Shown: positions 51,016 through 59,100 of the stretch, piece by piece
Layout: each line of letters begins with the position of its first letter
Numbering within the stretch: the first letter of the stretch is position 1
Assembly (NCBI GenBank): GCA_050250665.1
Contig: JBFWOF010000007.1
Location: 1 to 64,000, forward strand
Direction: 5' to 3'
Source of the DNA: JADKFD01 sp050250665
GTDB lineage: Bacteria; Pseudomonadota; Gammaproteobacteria; Xanthomonadales; SZUA-5
Length of the DNA stretch: 64,000 bases
The notes under the pieces: model-generated
What the model saw: only the letters and a program-made list of their open reading frames with translations
Told to the model about the DNA's origin: nothing
Database searches by the model: none
Program-made: the position numbers and the translations under genes

Positions 51016-51441
51016 ATGCTGCACAATCGAATTTACACTGTAGCTGGTCTTTTGTCTTTGATCCTCTTTGCGTTGCCATCAGTGGCGAATGCGTTGACAA
51101 TCAATGGGTTGTTAGTTCAGCAAACTGACTGCAATCCTGTCAATGTAGCCTACAATTGCTCCGGGACAACGCTATCCACATTCACGAACATACCGAGCGG
51201 CAGCGGAACCGTGTACGCGCAAGTGATGAAAGATAATTACACGAAGGTGAAGTGTATTAATGTCAGGGGTAGTGTATCGGATCGGACTTCATCGGTATCC
51301 CTCAATGCAGGAACGGGCAGTGCCCAAATCAAAATGAGCACTCAGGTATTTTATTCAGTTGGGGATGGTGTCTCTTGCTCTGGTCTCGCGGCCGGAATTA
51401 ATTTATCGAGCTCGGCGATAACCTTTGTCAGGGATATCTAG
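51016..51441 (+). CDS. Small secreted protein of unknown function, atypical composition
   Basis: A 141-residue protein with a clear signal peptide (LLSLILFALPSVANA-L). The mature part is rich in Ser, Thr, Asn and Val, with four cysteines (TDCNP, YNCSG, VKCIN, VSCSG), and looks all-beta. The base composition of 50860-51450 is visibly richer in A and T than the surroundings and uses codons such as ATT, AAT and TTA that are rare elsewhere in the window. The ATG at 51016 overlaps an alternative GTG at 51013. I do not recognise the family; acquisition by transfer is plausible. Confidence 0.65.
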   Translation: MLHNRIYTVAGLLSLILFALPSVANALTINGLLVQQTDCNPVNVAYNCSGTTLSTFTNIPSGSGTVYAQVMKDNYTKVKCINVRGSVSDRTSSVSLNAGTGSAQIKMSTQVFYSVGDGVSCSGLAAGINLSSSAITFVRDI

Positions 51442-51607
51442 GATTACGTGAAGGCGGCGCCGTAAGATTGTCTGTCTCGCGCGAGTGATGCCGAGTGGCC
51501 TAGAAAAGCACGCCGGTGGGCCGCGATCACGTTCCCGCCAGTTATATTTGCTAACAAAGCGTTGACTGCGACGCTCGGCCGAGCGTCGCAGTGTTATTTG
51601 TAGCAAA

Positions 51608-52456
51608 CTAATCTTCGAGCTCTTCCCGTGCTTCCTCGATGTCCAACGCCTCCATGGCATCGGCAGGCTCGATGGCTACCGCATCCTGATAGGCCTTGAG
51701 CGCGTCACTGCTGCGCTTCTTGCCGAACATCATCAGCAGGCCATTGCCATACTCGATGTGGGCGATGGGCGCCTGTGGCGTGAGCTTGAGGGCTTCCTGG
51801 AAGTGCTTGATACCGGTGTCGGTCTTGGCGCCGTAGGTCATGCCCCCGATCAGCGCACCGATCTTGTCGATGATCTCGGCGTGATACAGGCCCATCGCCG
51901 TGTGCGCCTCGGCATGGGCTGGTGACAGCTTCAGCGTACGCTCCAGACTTTCCTTGATCTTGCCGCCCAGACCCTGTGCCAGTGCCTTGGTGATCGAGAT
52001 GCACTGGCTGTAGCGGCCCAGCGCGAAGGCGTGGAAGTAGTGGGCATTGGCATCATCGGGCATCGCCTTGATGGCGGCTTCGGCGCGCTTGGCGCAGTGT
52101 TCGAAGTGAGCCACGCGATCGGCTTCCTTGGCCAGATAGGTGGCGTAGATGCCCTCGGCCTTATTGGCGATGGTGGCCGCGATGACCCCGAGCGCATCGG
52201 CGGCCTCGGTGGCCTTCTGGAATTCGCCTCGGTGGAAGTCGCGCCAGGCCTCCTGCATGGCCGCAGCCACCGCATCGGCGTCGCCGCAATCCTTCAGCGC
52301 GGGATGCTTCTTCTGCAGCGCCGCCACATGCTTCTTGTCCGGGAAGGGTTCCTGGTCACCGGCATGGAGCCTGGGCCAGGCCTTGCTCAGCTTGCTTCCG
52401 GCGTAGTCGAAATCAGAACTGGCGTGCGGGAACTTGACCCATTTCTTTGCTGCCAC
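51608..52456 (-). CDS. TPR-like repeat protein
   Basis: A 282-residue, mostly helical protein with no signal peptide. Helical pairs of TPR type are visible: MPDDANAHYFHAFALGRYSQ, KLSPAHAEAHTAMGLYHAEI and LTPQAPIAHIEYGNGLLMMFGKK, followed by ALKAYQDAVAIEPADAMEALDIEEA. The GTG at 52456 was chosen because GGAGAG lies 6 bases before it and because it gives a VAAKKWVKFPHA start; the frame is open 35 codons further upstream. It is flanked by the atypical secreted gene and, divergently, by a phasin gene. Its function is unknown, with a scaffold role likely. Confidence 0.78.
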   Translation of the reverse strand: MAAKKWVKFPHASSDFDYAGSKLSKAWPRLHAGDQEPFPDKKHVAALQKKHPALKDCGDADAVAAAMQEAWRDFHRGEFQKATEAADALGVIAATIANKAEGIYATYLAKEADRVAHFEHCAKRAEAAIKAMPDDANAHYFHAFALGRYSQCISITKALAQGLGGKIKESLERTLKLSPAHAEAHTAMGLYHAEIIDKIGALIGGMTYGAKTDTGIKHFQEALKLTPQAPIAHIEYGNGLLMMFGKKRSSDALKAYQDAVAIEPADAMEALDIEEAREELED

Positions 52457-52689
52457 GATTGCTCTCCAGAATGCGTCGATCGAATGCCGAGCATCGTCAA
52501 AGGGTGCGTCGCTGGCAAGTGGTGGATGCGAGATTGTGTGGTTGGCACATTCCGACGCCATTCGGAAATAGCTGAACAGTCCACCTAAAGCCGGCGCTGC
52601 TTAGTGTGATTGTTCTATGGGCAGCGCTTACTTTGACTGTCAAGCGCGAGTGTTGTGGCGCTCAGTTTCCATCAATGAGGAGTTTAACC

Positions 52690-53133
52690 ATGGCTACGAA
52701 AAAGCTCGCCGGCAAGAAAGTGGTGCGCAATGCCAAGCGCGAAGTCAGCGAAGTGCGTGACAACGCCCGTGACCTGCTGCTGGCTTCGATCGGCGCAGTG
52801 TCGATCACCCGCAAGCAGGGTGCCAGCTTCGTCGGCAATCTGCTGGAGCAGGGTCAGGAACTGCGCGGTCGTGCGCTGAAGCTGGCCGAAGGCAAGGTCG
52901 CCGATGTCCGCCAGCAGGTGGAAGGCGTGATTGGCAAGGTGCAGCAGCGCGCTGCCGCCAATCTGAGCCAGGTCGAGACCGTTGTCGGCGGTCAGGTGAC
53001 CCGCGTGCTCGGTCGTCTGGGCGTGCCGTCCAAGGCGGACGTCAAGGAGCTGTCGCGCCGTGTGGCCGAGCTCAACAAGCAGGTCAAGGCGCTGCAGGCC
53101 GCGCGCAAGACTGGCGAAGCCAAGGCTGCCTGA
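52690..53133 (+). CDS. Phasin-family protein (PhaI/PhaF-like, short)
   Basis: A 147-residue amphipathic helical protein without signal peptide. LLLASIGAVSITRKQGASFVGNLLEQGQELRGRAL and the C-terminal LGRLGVPSKADVKELSRRVAELNKQVKAL match the phasin pattern of PHA-granule-associated proteins in pieces. A basic N terminus (ATKKLAGKKVVRNAKR) precedes. GAGGAG lies 8 bases before the ATG. It ends at a strong terminator shared with the convergent PhaD-type regulator. A role in coating PHA or lipid granules is inferred. Confidence 0.85.
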   Translation: MATKKLAGKKVVRNAKREVSEVRDNARDLLLASIGAVSITRKQGASFVGNLLEQGQELRGRALKLAEGKVADVRQQVEGVIGKVQQRAAANLSQVETVVGGQVTRVLGRLGVPSKADVKELSRRVAELNKQVKALQAARKTGEAKAA

Positions 53134-53157
53134 TCAAGGCAGTGTCTGAGTTATGCC

Positions 53158-53183
53158 GAAGGGCCGGAGCAATCCGGCCCTTC
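53158..53183. terminator. Bidirectional intrinsic terminator
   Basis: A perfect 10-base stem GAAGGGCCGG with loop AGCAAT is followed by TTGTTT on the plus strand. It lies 24 bases after the phasin stop and just before the end of the convergent TetR gene, so it can serve both. Confidence 0.88.
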
Positions 53184-53188
53184 TTGTT

Positions 53189-53842
53189 TCAGCTGTTGCC
53201 GAGATACTGATCGGCCAGCCGCGTCAGATGGGCCCGCTCTGCCGATTTCAGATAGGGCGCAATCAACACCATCACCTGATAGATGCCACGGCCGAGATCG
53301 ACGTCCGATTTTGCACTGGTCGCCGGCTTGATCTGCTGGAAATTGAGCCAGAAGGTGGTCAATACCACCGTGTTCTGCGAGATCGCCTCGATTTCGCGTT
53401 GACTGGCGAGCATCGTTCCGGCCTTGACCATTTCCGTGCAGACCGTGGAAATGCTCTCGTGCGCGCGTTTGAGGATGCGCGAAAAATGCATCTTCAGTTT
53501 GCGGCTGCGCGTGAGCAGATCGACCAGATCACGGTAGACGAAGCGATAGTCCCAGATGCACTCGAACACCAGGTGCATCTGCAACCACATGTCTTCGAGA
53601 TTGGGCGTGCGCCCCTCCGGAACCAGCAAGGCATCACCGATACGCTCCTCGAAGCGCGCGAACAGCTGCTCGATGATGTCGTCCTTGTTGCGGAAGTGGT
53701 AGTACAGGTTTCCCGGGCTGATCTCGAGTTCGTCGGCGATGTGATTGGTGGTGACGTTGGGCTCACCCTGCACGTTGAACATTTCCAGGCTCTTCGCCAG
53801 GATCCGATCACGCGTCTTGACTGGCACCGGTTCGGGGCTCAC
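53189..53842 (-). CDS. phaD: TetR-family regulator of PhaD type
   Basis: 217 residues. The N-terminal helix-turn-helix domain (about 8-55) is KTRDRILAKSLEMFNVQGEPNVTTNHIADELEISPGNLYYHF, recognisable in pieces (FNVQGEPNVTTNHIAD, ISPGNLYYHFRNKDDI). The ligand domain contains WDYRFVYRDLVDLLTR and IYQVMVLIAPYLKSAER. In Pseudomonas, PhaD proteins with this N terminus activate the pha cluster and phasin genes. The GTG at 53842 is the best start (GAGG five bases before). It is downstream of the ACBP gene with a 7-base gap, so the two are co-transcribed. Confidence 0.85.
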   Translation of the reverse strand: MSPEPVPVKTRDRILAKSLEMFNVQGEPNVTTNHIADELEISPGNLYYHFRNKDDIIEQLFARFEERIGDALLVPEGRTPNLEDMWLQMHLVFECIWDYRFVYRDLVDLLTRSRKLKMHFSRILKRAHESISTVCTEMVKAGTMLASQREIEAISQNTVVLTTFWLNFQQIKPATSAKSDVDLGRGIYQVMVLIAPYLKSAERAHLTRLADQYLGNS

Positions 53843-53849
53843 ATCGACC

Positions 53850-54113
53850 TCAGAAGTTTCCGCCGAGGCGCTTGACCAGGTCGATGTACTTCTGCTTTGC
53901 CTCGTCATGGGTGAGGCCCTTGAGCTTCTCCCAGGCTTCGTACTTGGCGGTGCCAACGAAGTCGAAGAAGCCGGGCTTCGGACCCGATACATCACCTTCG
54001 GTCGCCTGCTTGAAGTGGCTGTACAGCTTCAGCATGGTGTCGTTGTCGGGACGTTCCGGCAACTGCTTGGCGGCTTCGGTGGCGGCTTGAAACTGGCTTT
54101 CGATGTCTGACAT
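53850..54113 (-). CDS. Acyl-CoA-binding protein
   Basis: An 87-residue four-helix ACBP, which binds long-chain acyl-CoA with high affinity and buffers or delivers it. The family signature is clear: LKLYSHFKQATEGDV and KPGFFDFVGTAKYEAWEKLKG. Lys, Tyr and Phe positions for CoA and acyl binding are kept. A GGGGGA site precedes the ATG at 54113. It is divergent from the acyl-CoA reductase gene and is first in an operon with the PhaD-type regulator. Confidence 0.95.
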   Translation of the reverse strand: MSDIESQFQAATEAAKQLPERPDNDTMLKLYSHFKQATEGDVSGPKPGFFDFVGTAKYEAWEKLKGLTHDEAKQKYIDLVKRLGGNF

Positions 54114-54316
54114 CTGTGTTTCCCCCAGAAATGGATGGTCAATCCCGGTCGCCACTATCGTTCCGACGATCAGGATTCGCAAGTGTTCCTGACGACCCTC
54201 TCTACAACTATCACGTTCTGGTTGCTAGCGGCTCGGCTTCAGGCTGGTTATCTTAGGCGACAATCCGCCGGTTCCGCGGCGGCCCAAATCTCGAAGAACT
54301 CGGGGGAGGAACAGGC
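54114..54316. promoter_or_regulatory. Divergent promoter region between ACBP and acyl-CoA reductase
   Basis: A 203-base region serving two genes that read outward. It holds an inverted repeat CCGCCG-GTTCCG-CGGCGG at 54265-54282, about 35 bases before the reductase ATG, and a strong GGGGGAGGA ribosome binding site for the reductase. No full -35/-10 pair is convincing. The TetR regulator encoded next to it is a natural candidate to bind here. Confidence 0.4.
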
Positions 54317-56308
54317 ATGACTTACTTCGTTACGGGCGCCACCGGCTTTCTGGGTCGATTCCTGATCGGGAATCTGCTCAAGCGCAAGGGCACGATTCAT
54401 GTGCTGGTCCGGCGTGGCTCCAAGGAGAAGTTCGAGGCCTTGCAGGCCAGATACCCGGAAGCCGGGGATCGTCTGGTGGCCGTCACTGGCGATCTGACCA
54501 AGGCCAAACTCGGTCTGAGTGCCCAGGCGCAGTCGCAGCTGAAGGGCAAGATCAAGCACTTCTTCCATCTCGCAGCCATCTATGACCTGTCGGCCAGTGC
54601 CGAATCGCAGCAGGCGGCAAACATCGACGGTACCCGCAATGCGGTGCAGCTGGCCGAGGCAGTAGGAGCAGGTTGCTTCCATCACGTCAGTTCGATTGCG
54701 GCCGCGGGCCTGTATTCGGGTGTGTTCCGCGAAGACATGTTCGACGAAGCAGAGAACCTGGATCACCCCTATTTCCGCACCAAGCATGATTCCGAAGGCA
54801 TCGTCCGCAAGGAATGCAAGCGTCCCTTCCGCATCTACCGGCCGGGCATGGTCGTTGGTCATTCCCAGACTGGTGAGATCGACAAGATCGACGGCCCCTA
54901 CTACTTCTTCACCCTGCTCAAGCGCATGCGTGAGCTGTTGCCGCCGTGGATGCCCTTGCTGGGCATGGAAGGCGGACGCATCAACCTGGTGCCGGTGGAT
55001 TTCGTGGTCAACGCCATGGACCACATCGCCCATGAGAAAGGCTACGACGGCGGCTGCTTTCACCTCACTGATCCGGCGCCGCGCCGGGTCGGCGAGGTGC
55101 TGAACAGCTTCGCCTATGCCGGACATGCGCCGGAAATGACCATGCGCATCGACGCCCGCATCTTCCAGATCATCCCGGCCTCCATCCGCGGGGCGATCGG
55201 CATGCTGCCGCCGGTGCGACGGATCATGGGGCACGTGCTCAAGAGCCTGAACATTCCGGCCGATGTCCTGAAGTTCTTCAATTATCCGACCCGTTTCGAC
55301 AGTCGCGAAACCGAGCGCGCGCTCAAGGGCTCCGGCATCAAGGTGCCCGATCTCGACACCTACGCCTGGCGCCTCTGGGATTATTGGGAGCGCCACCTCG
55401 ACCCCGATCTGTTCGTCGATCGCTCGCTGTCCAGCCGGGTCAAGGACAAGGTGGTCCTGATCACCGGTGGCTCCTCGGGCATCGGCCTGGCGACCGCCAG
55501 GAAGGTGGCTGCCGCCGGCGCACGCACGCTGATCTGTGCGCGCGGACTGGAAGATCTGGAAAAGGCCAAGGCCGAGATCGAGGCCGAGACCAAGAACGCC
55601 AAGGTGTTCATCTATCAGGTGGATCTGGCGGAGTTGTCGTCAGCGGACGATCTGGTCAAGAAGGTCACTGCCGAGCATGGCGCGGTTGACGTGCTGATCA
55701 ACAACGCCGGTCGTTCGATCCGGCGATCGATCGAACTGTCCTACGACCGCTTCCACGACTTCGAGCGCACCATGCAGCTGAACTATTTCGGTTCACTGCG
55801 GCTGGTCATGGGCTTTCTGCCGGGCATGACCGAGCGCCGCAAGGGCCATGTGATCAACATCAGCTCGATTGGCGTGCTCACCAACGCGCCGCGCTTCTCG
55901 GCCTACGTGGCCAGCAAGGCCGCGCTGGATGCCTTCTCGCGCTGCGCCGCCAGCGAGTTCTCCGACAAGAACATCCACTTCACGATCATCAACATGCCCT
56001 TGGTGAAGACGCCGATGATTGGCCCCACCAAGATCTACGACAACGTGCCTACGTTGACCCCTGACGAGGCTGCTGACATGGTCGTGCGCGGCATCATCGA
56101 GCGGCCGCATCGATTGGCGACACGGATGGGCATCTTCGCGGAAATGCTGCATCTGATGGCGCCCAAGGTCTATCAGGTGGTGCTCAACACCGCTTTCCAG
56201 CTGTTCCCGGATTCCGCCGCTGCCAAGGGCGTGAAGGGCGGCCAGGAAGCACCGCCGTCGAGCGAGCAGGTGGCTTTCGCATCGCTGATGCGGGGCGTGC
56301 ACTGGTAG
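54317..56308 (+). CDS. Two-domain fatty acyl-CoA reductase (alcohol-forming type)
   Basis: 663 residues with two fused SDR domains. The N-terminal extended SDR (about 1-365) starts YFVTGATGFLGRFL and has the Y-x-x-x-K pair in YFRTKHDSEG; it is the acyl-CoA to aldehyde part. The classical SDR (about 375-600) has VVLITGGSSGIGLATA, VLINNAGRSIRRS, INISSIGVLTNAPRFSAYVASKAA and would reduce aldehyde to alcohol. The length, order and tail (EQVAFASLMRGVHW) agree with the ~660-residue Marinobacter fatty acyl-CoA reductases, from memory. Its product, fatty alcohol, is the co-substrate of WS/DGAT (47351-49063). Confidence 0.9.
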   Translation: MTYFVTGATGFLGRFLIGNLLKRKGTIHVLVRRGSKEKFEALQARYPEAGDRLVAVTGDLTKAKLGLSAQAQSQLKGKIKHFFHLAAIYDLSASAESQQAANIDGTRNAVQLAEAVGAGCFHHVSSIAAAGLYSGVFREDMFDEAENLDHPYFRTKHDSEGIVRKECKRPFRIYRPGMVVGHSQTGEIDKIDGPYYFFTLLKRMRELLPPWMPLLGMEGGRINLVPVDFVVNAMDHIAHEKGYDGGCFHLTDPAPRRVGEVLNSFAYAGHAPEMTMRIDARIFQIIPASIRGAIGMLPPVRRIMGHVLKSLNIPADVLKFFNYPTRFDSRETERALKGSGIKVPDLDTYAWRLWDYWERHLDPDLFVDRSLSSRVKDKVVLITGGSSGIGLATARKVAAAGARTLICARGLEDLEKAKAEIEAETKNAKVFIYQVDLAELSSADDLVKKVTAEHGAVDVLINNAGRSIRRSIELSYDRFHDFERTMQLNYFGSLRLVMGFLPGMTERRKGHVINISSIGVLTNAPRFSAYVASKAALDAFSRCAASEFSDKNIHFTIINMPLVKTPMIGPTKIYDNVPTLTPDEAADMVVRGIIERPHRLATRMGIFAEMLHLMAPKVYQVVLNTAFQLFPDSAAAKGVKGGQEAPPSSEQVAFASLMRGVHW

Positions 56309-56330
56309 TCTGCCGAGCGGCATTGCTGCA

Positions 56331-56366
56331 AACGAAAAAGGCGCCCTCAGGGGCGCCTTTTTCGTT
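56331..56366. terminator. Strong intrinsic terminator after the acyl-CoA reductase
   Basis: A 16-base perfect stem (AACGAAAAAGGCGCCC) with a TCAG loop, with A-tract and T-tract built into the arms, lies 22 bases after the stop. It is a classical terminator that works in both directions. Confidence 0.93.
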
Positions 56367-56476
56367 CTTGGCCCGGTCATGGTCAAGCGCAGTTGATTGA
56401 CGGGTCCATACGAGTCGACTGTTTCGGCCCGAAACTGCGGCGGCTTGCAGGTCGCGACGCGAGGCCGCTCCAGTGT

Positions 56477-56557
56477 GTAGCCCGTTGTGCCGAGCAGCGG
56501 CTCAGCGGGGCTTTTTCGCGTCACCGCCCGCAGAGCGCTGCGCGCACTTCGGGCTAC
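56477..56557. repeat. GTAGCCCG...CGGGCTAC dispersed repeat, copy 2
   Basis: It has the same length (81 bases) and core as 11935-12015. Just before it (about 56449-56470) is half a copy of the GTAGGAGCG family (GGTCGCGACGCGAGG). The remainder of the 511-base gap 56309-56819 shows a terminator at each end and no convincing gene. Confidence 0.7.
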
Positions 56558-56780
56558 GCAGAGCCGCTTTGCCACAGTCTCGTAAATTCAACAACTTACG
56601 ATGCCGGTTGATGGAAAGCCAACGGTGTCGGCCTGCCGCAGAAGCTCGCCCGTCAGTCTCGGTAGCGAGTTGCGAATGGGCGCCTCAAAAAAGGTGCCCG
56701 CCAGCCGGCCGGTCGGGGAGGGCGATCGGCAAAAAACGTTGGCTGGCGGACATGGAAACGGGGGCGCATCCTTGCGCCAA

Positions 56781-56805
56781 AGGTCGGCGAGTGGCTCGCC
56801 GACCT
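56781..56805 (-). terminator. Hairpin terminator of the tailed phasin gene
   Basis: An 11-base perfect stem (AGGTCGGCGAG, loop TGG or CCA) lies 15 bases after the minus-strand phasin stop, followed by TTTGG on that strand. The T tract is short. Confidence 0.6.
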
Positions 56806-56819
56806 GATATCAGCCTGAA

Positions 56820-57515
56820 TCAGGCCGCCGGCTTGGTTTCCGCAGCCGCGACCACGGCTTCGGTGGTCTTCGGCGCAGCAGCCTTCTTCGGCGCCGCAGC
56901 CTTCGGCGCAGCAGCCTTCTTCGGCGCAGCAGCCTTCGGAGCAGCGGCCTTCTTCGGGGCAGCAGCCTTCGGAGCGGCGGCCTTCGGAGCAGCCTTCTTC
57001 GGCGCTGCAGCCTTCGGAGCAGCAGCCTTCGGAGCAGCAGCCTTCGGAGCAGCAGCCTTCTTCGGCGTTGCGGCGCGGTTGCCCGCATCCAGCGAACGCA
57101 CGGCCTTGCTCAGCTCGTCAACGCGCTTGGCCAGCTCTTCCAGCTCTTCGCGACCCGGAATGCCGAGAGTGCCCAGAGCCTTGGAGACGCGATTCTCGAA
57201 CACCTGTTCGAGGCGGTCCCAAGTGTCAGAGGCTCGTTCCTTGACCTGTGTAACGGTGGTTTCGACCATGCCGCGCACTTCCTCAACTTTGTTGCCGGTC
57301 AGCTTGCGCGTCGCTTTCTCAAGCACTGCGCCTTCCTTGACCAGCGTCTCGTAGAACTTGCCGCTCTGCTCCTGTGCCTTGGAGAAAGCACCCAAGCCTG
57401 CCAGCCAGATCTGCTCGGCCTGTTCCATGACGGCCTTGGCGGTGTTCTTCAGCGTGTTCTCGCTGGCGGAATCCTTGGCCTTGGCCTTGAATTTGGTACC
57501 TTTGGAAGTTTTCAT
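56820..57515 (-). CDS. Phasin (PhaF-like) with histone-like Ala/Pro/Lys tail
   Basis: 231 residues. The N-terminal phasin domain (about 20-140) contains EQIWLAGLGAFSKAQEQSGKFYETLVKEG and the later LGTLGIPGREELEELAKRVDELSKAV, seen in pieces. The last ~85 residues are AAAPKK/AAPKAA repeats, like the H1-like tail of PhaF that binds DNA in Pseudomonas and helps to partition granules. GAGGG precedes the ATG. It is transcribed away from the acyl-CoA reductase, next to a patatin gene on the same strand. The repeat-coded tail could vary in length between strains. Confidence 0.9.
   Translation of the reverse strand: MKTSKGTKFKAKAKDSASENTLKNTAKAVMEQAEQIWLAGLGAFSKAQEQSGKFYETLVKEGAVLEKATRKLTGNKVEEVRGMVETTVTQVKERASDTWDRLEQVFENRVSKALGTLGIPGREELEELAKRVDELSKAVRSLDAGNRAATPKKAAAPKAAAPKAAAPKAAAPKKAAPKAAAPKAAAPKKAAAPKAAAPKKAAAPKAAAPKKAAAPKTTEAVVAAAETKPAA
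56868..57066 (-). repeat. Imperfect tandem repeats coding the phasin tail
   Basis: Repeated 12- and 15-base units (GCAGCCTTCGGAGCA and GCAGCCTTCTTCGGC on the plus strand) encode AAPKA/AAPKKA. The perfect neighbouring units suggest recent expansion. Confidence 0.75.
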
Positions 57516-57643
57516 CTTGACCCTCTGCTCGTTCCAGCCTCGCCCCGCTTCGCCAGGTGCGAAGCGCAGGAATGTGGAGGCATGGTGCGGCCCGGGGCTA
57601 GAATATTCACACTATGCAAAGCCTATTCGACGCGGTTTTTCGG

Positions 57644-58966
57644 TCAATATGGGCTTGCATTCTCAGGGAATTGTTCGATAGGGGCCGATTTGCGACGTGA
57701 GTTGGAAGGGCGCTTGCGGCCTTCCTGCAGACGCCGGGTTCGCTGCAGTGCTCGATCAAGTTCATTCAGCGATCGGTCCAGCCGTGACAGCAAGGTCGAG
57801 TTCGGCGGCCTGGTGCCTTCCAGACCATCCCAAACCGTGCGCTCGGTATCTTCGAGTATGTCGTCGCGCAGACTCAACCCATGCCGTTCCAGCACCGGCT
57901 GCAGCTGCTCGCGGCGCAGCCGCAGATCGGCCAGCGTGGTGGCATAGGCGTGTTCGCACAGTCGGCGGCGACTGCTGAAACTGAAGACGTTGGTGAAGAA
58001 CATCTCGGCGTCGTCCAGATCCGGCTGGAACAGCACCAGATCGGAATGATCGTAAGCCTTGTCATATTTGCCGAAGCCGACCCGCATGCGTGAATAGAGC
58101 ATGGCCCGGATGGTTTGCGAGATGACCCTGGGAAAACCGCCATCCACGAGGCTGGCCGGAGGTTCATCGCCACGGTCGCGCATGCGCGAGGCATCAAAGG
58201 GTACCAACGGATTCAATGCCAGCAGCAGGTCGATATCCTCATCCAGCGCGATCGAGGCGTGCAGCGTGCGTTGCAGGGCGCCGTCGACGTAGTAGCGGCC
58301 ATTGATTTCCACTGGCGGATAGAAGCCCGGCAGTGCCGAACTGGCCTGGACGGCCTTGGATATCGGCACGGTGTTGTCGGTGCCTGTGCCAAAGCGCACG
58401 GCGTGGCCGGTGTCGATGTCCACGGCCACCACATACAGCGGCCGATCCAGCTTGCGGAAATCGTTGCTGCGGCCGGGCGCATTGAAGATGCCGCTGAGGT
58501 AGCGCTCGATGCCCTCATTGTCGAACAGACCGGTGGGAATCGCCGCGCCTAGCCGGCCCAATGACTCACTCCACCGAACCGAACGTGGATGCAGGGCCAG
58601 ATCGACCAGCCAGTCGGCCAGGATTCCCGGCACGGCGCTCAGGCGCTTGATGTATTCGTAGAAAGCCGGCTTCAGGAAGTGTTCCGGACGGAACTGATGC
58701 TCGGGCGATTCCTCGGTGATGAACATGCGGCACATTTCCGCCGAATCGACCCGGTTGGCGAGGCCAGCCGCCAGAAACGCGCCCGAGCTCACGCCCACGT
58801 AAACGTCCAGCCGGGTCAGGTCCAGCCCGTCTATGGCCTCGTCCAGCGCCCGCAGGGCGCCCATTTCGTAGATGCCACCGATCGGGCCGCCGCCGGCAAC
58901 CGCCAGTCCGATCCGGTGCGGGGTGTTCAGTGAACGGGTTCGACGAGCTTCCTGCAAATGCAGCAT
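57644..58966 (-). CDS. Patatin-like phospholipase
   Basis: A 440-residue patatin-type acyl hydrolase with a Ser-Asp dyad. The oxyanion loop is VAGGGPIGGIYEMGAL. The nucleophile lies in GVSSGAFLAAGLA and the aspartate in YYVDGALQRTL. The C-terminal ~150 residues are helical and basic. No signal peptide is visible, so it probably acts in the cytoplasm or at a granule or membrane surface. Its place beside phasin and WS/DGAT-type genes suggests lipid-store turnover. The start is an ATG with a weak AGGG site. Confidence 0.88.
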   Translation of the reverse strand: MLHLQEARRTRSLNTPHRIGLAVAGGGPIGGIYEMGALRALDEAIDGLDLTRLDVYVGVSSGAFLAAGLANRVDSAEMCRMFITEESPEHQFRPEHFLKPAFYEYIKRLSAVPGILADWLVDLALHPRSVRWSESLGRLGAAIPTGLFDNEGIERYLSGIFNAPGRSNDFRKLDRPLYVVAVDIDTGHAVRFGTGTDNTVPISKAVQASSALPGFYPPVEINGRYYVDGALQRTLHASIALDEDIDLLLALNPLVPFDASRMRDRGDEPPASLVDGGFPRVISQTIRAMLYSRMRVGFGKYDKAYDHSDLVLFQPDLDDAEMFFTNVFSFSSRRRLCEHAYATTLADLRLRREQLQPVLERHGLSLRDDILEDTERTVWDGLEGTRPPNSTLLSRLDRSLNELDRALQRTRRLQEGRKRPSNSRRKSAPIEQFPENASPY

Positions 58967-59100
58967 TCTGGGGCATCCCTGATTCTGATCGCGCCCGATT
59001 GTAGTCTCGCTGGCTTTGACAGTTCGCTCGGCATGCGCGCTTGTTTACCTTCTTCATGCTGCGGCAGTGGAGTGTGCGATCTATTGCGCTGGCGCAAACT

